From JAJECS01 sp965243625 (GTDB taxonomy: Bacteria; Chloroflexota; UBA11872): 64,000 bases of DNA. Positions within the stretch are counted from its first letter, which is position 1, and each line of letters opens with the position of its first letter. The position numbers and the translations under genes are program-made. The DNA lies in the NCBI GenBank assembly GCA_965243625.1, contig CBDEVI010000002.1:2418001-2482000 (forward strand), given 5' to 3'. This document shows, in pieces, positions 62,722-64,000 of this stretch. A model generated the notes under the pieces. That model worked only from the letters and a program-made list of their open reading frames with translations, searched no databases and was not told the origin of the DNA.

Positions 62722-63867
62722 ATGTCCGCCCTCGTTTCGCGCCTGGCCGATCTGGTGGCGATCAACAGCGTCAACGCCAGCTTGCCCGGAGGTCCCGGCG
62801 AGCAGGCCATGGCGGACTACGTGGCGCAGACCGCGCGCACGATGGGCGCGGAGGTGGAGCTCTACGAGGTCGAGCCGGGCCGTCCCAACCTGCTGGCCCG
62901 CGTCGACCGCGGGCGCCCCCGCACACTGATGTTCGAGTGCCACCTGGACACGGTTGGCCTGGCGCCGATGCCGGACGCCCTGAATCCGCGCGTCGAGGGC
63001 GGGCGGCTCTACGGACGCGGCTCCGCCGATCCCAAGGGCTCCCTGGCCGCCATGCTCAGCGTCCTCGAAAGCGCCGCCGCCGACCCGGCGTTTCCGGTCA
63101 ACGTCTGGCTCGCCGGTTCCATGGACGAGGAGATCACCATGCGCGGGTCGCGGGCGCTGGCCGAACGCCGGCCCGCCGTGGACGCGGTGATCGTGGGCGA
63201 GCCGACCAACCTGCAGCCCATCGTGGCCCACAAAGGCGTGCTGCGGTGGCGCGTCCGCACCACCGGCGTGGCGGCGCACAGCGCGACGCCGGAACGCGGC
63301 CGCAATGCCATCTTCGATATGCAGACCGTGATTGGCGCGCTGCGCGCCGGTATCGAGCCCGGCCTCGCGCGGTCGTCGCATCCGCGCCTGGGCCCGGCGA
63401 CCTGGAGCGTGGGCGTGATCGCGGGCGGCGAGGCGGTGAACGTGGTGCCGGACGCCTGCCAGATCGACTGCGACCGGCGGCTGCTGCCCGGCGAGGCGCC
63501 GGACGTGATTCTGGCGGAGCTGGACCGCGCGCTGGACCAGCTTCGCGAGGCCGACGCCGGCCTCCGCGTCGAACGCGGGGCGCCCTACGTGCACGTGCCG
63601 CCGATGGAAACCGGCACCGACGAGCCGGTGGTGCGCGCCACCGTGCAGGCGCTGACCAAGGCCGGTCGCGACCCGACCCTGGCCGCCGTGGCCTATGCCA
63701 CCGACGCCTCCATGCTGGCGTCCATCGGCGGGCTGCCCGCCGTCGTGCTGGGTCCCGGTGACATTGCCCAGGCGCACACGAACGACGAGTGGATCGAGTT
63801 GGCCGAGCTCGAGGCGGCCGTGGGCGTCTATCGCGGAATCTGCGAGGCCTTTGCCGATGTGGCCTGA
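62722..63867 (+). CDS. M20-family metallopeptidase (ArgE/DapE/ACY1 type)
   Basis: A 381-residue cytosolic hydrolase. Metal ligands are seen in FECHLDTV (His, Asp), GRGSADPKGSLAA (bridging Asp), GSMDEEITMRGS (catalytic and metal Glu), GEPTNLQP (Glu/Asp position) and QAHTNDEWIEL (final His). VAHKGVLRWRVRTTGVAAHS and ATPERGRNAIFDM are the usual lid-domain segment with the H-S-A-x-P-E-x-G motif. The family deacylates amino acids or cleaves dipeptides with two zinc ions; ArgE, DapE and carboxypeptidase activities cannot be separated from sequence alone. It follows the gluzincin-like gene on the same strand after 128 bases and probably has its own promoter. Confidence 0.88.
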   Translation: MSALVSRLADLVAINSVNASLPGGPGEQAMADYVAQTARTMGAEVELYEVEPGRPNLLARVDRGRPRTLMFECHLDTVGLAPMPDALNPRVEGGRLYGRGSADPKGSLAAMLSVLESAAADPAFPVNVWLAGSMDEEITMRGSRALAERRPAVDAVIVGEPTNLQPIVAHKGVLRWRVRTTGVAAHSATPERGRNAIFDMQTVIGALRAGIEPGLARSSHPRLGPATWSVGVIAGGEAVNVVPDACQIDCDRRLLPGEAPDVILAELDRALDQLREADAGLRVERGAPYVHVPPMETGTDEPVVRATVQALTKAGRDPTLAAVAYATDASMLASIGGLPAVVLGPGDIAQAHTNDEWIELAELEAAVGVYRGICEAFADVA

Positions 63868-64000
63868 TGGCAGAGGGTCGTTTGGCTCTGAGGGTCGGGA
63901 TTCAGGTTCGGCTGGACTGGACTCCGTCTTTCGCCGGAGTGAGGGTGGGGTGACGCCAAGGTCTTGCTTCCGCTGGACTGACGGAGCCGAGTTGATCCAG
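63868..64000. other. Terminal intergenic stretch with degenerate family B repeat
   Basis: TGGACTCCGTCTTTCGCCGG / AGTGAGGG near 63920-63947 resembles a worn family B copy. No gene is visible up to the window end. Confidence 0.5.

Overview
The window is 64 kb of very GC-rich bacterial chromosome with no rRNA, tRNA, CRISPR array, transposase or prophage that I can see. The mix suggests a heterotrophic Chloroflexota lineage (SAR202-like or another environmental clade): a stand-alone B12-binding radical SAM protein, Gfo/Idh/MocA oxidoreductases, phytanoyl-CoA dioxygenase, PQQ-type sugar dehydrogenase, plant-like leucine-rich repeat secreted proteins, DUF2723 membrane proteins, and short hairpin repeats of the GTCATTCC...GGAATCCA kind. 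That placement is inference from gene content, not a phylogenetic result.

Layout. 1-5.3 kb: end of a SpoU/TrmH rRNA methyltransferase, folB, and two exported leucine-rich repeat proteins in tandem. 5.3-19 kb: carbohydrate and organic-matter functions (an orphan sugar-binding lipoprotein, two adjacent Gfo/Idh/MocA dehydrogenases, an LppM-like lipoprotein overlapping an alpha-L-rhamnosidase-like GH78 gene, two tandem DUF2723 membrane proteins, a sugar dehydrogenase, a phytanoyl-CoA dioxygenase pair). 19-29 kb: mostly housekeeping (class III aminotransferase, holA, rpsT, a YchF-like protein without its P-loop, pyrD, a split xdhC pair, polA). 29-35 kb: a CobW-type GTPase, a coiled-coil protein, two NYN-domain proteins and two site-2-protease homologues, arranged as two NYN/M50 sets. 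35-47 kb: sugar-phosphate isomerase-like protein, a clan-A glycosidase homologue that lacks its nucleophile, an HTTM protein, a four-gene imelysin/di-haem/imelysin operon behind an AT-rich promoter and palindrome that looks like an iron operator, and an 1100-residue glycosidase-O-antigen-ligase fusion carrying an in-frame dispersed repeat. 47-49.6 kb: a small secreted family (two genes plus a 27-codon relic) and an orphan DNA methyltransferase. 49.9-59 kb: mnmE, the B12/radical SAM gene, a gene-poor 870-base stretch with palindromes, folE, a MOP-type flippase, two small lower-GC genes, a 3-hydroxyacyl-CoA dehydrogenase and membrane proteins. 59.7-64 kb: a 964-residue secreted metallopeptidase-like protein and an M20 peptidase.

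The most interesting signal is a roughly 190-211 residue exported module present in three otherwise unrelated secreted proteins: N-terminal in the leucine-rich repeat protein (1374-2006) and in the gluzincin-like peptidase (59813-60445), and more divergent at the C-terminus of the PQQ-type sugar dehydrogenase (about 17227-17790). The first two copies have exactly the same length and about 84% identical residues by my hand count, yet are followed by entirely different domains. I do not recognise the module as a named family; it behaves like a portable extracellular attachment or recognition domain. Other themes are repeated tandem duplication (leucine-rich repeat, Gfo/Idh, DUF2723, M50, NYN, imelysin and the 47-48 kb secreted genes), dispersed hairpin repeats that rewrite protein termini and enter coding sequence, and several genes whose -10 box sits only 6-8 bases before the start codon, suggesting leaderless mRNAs.
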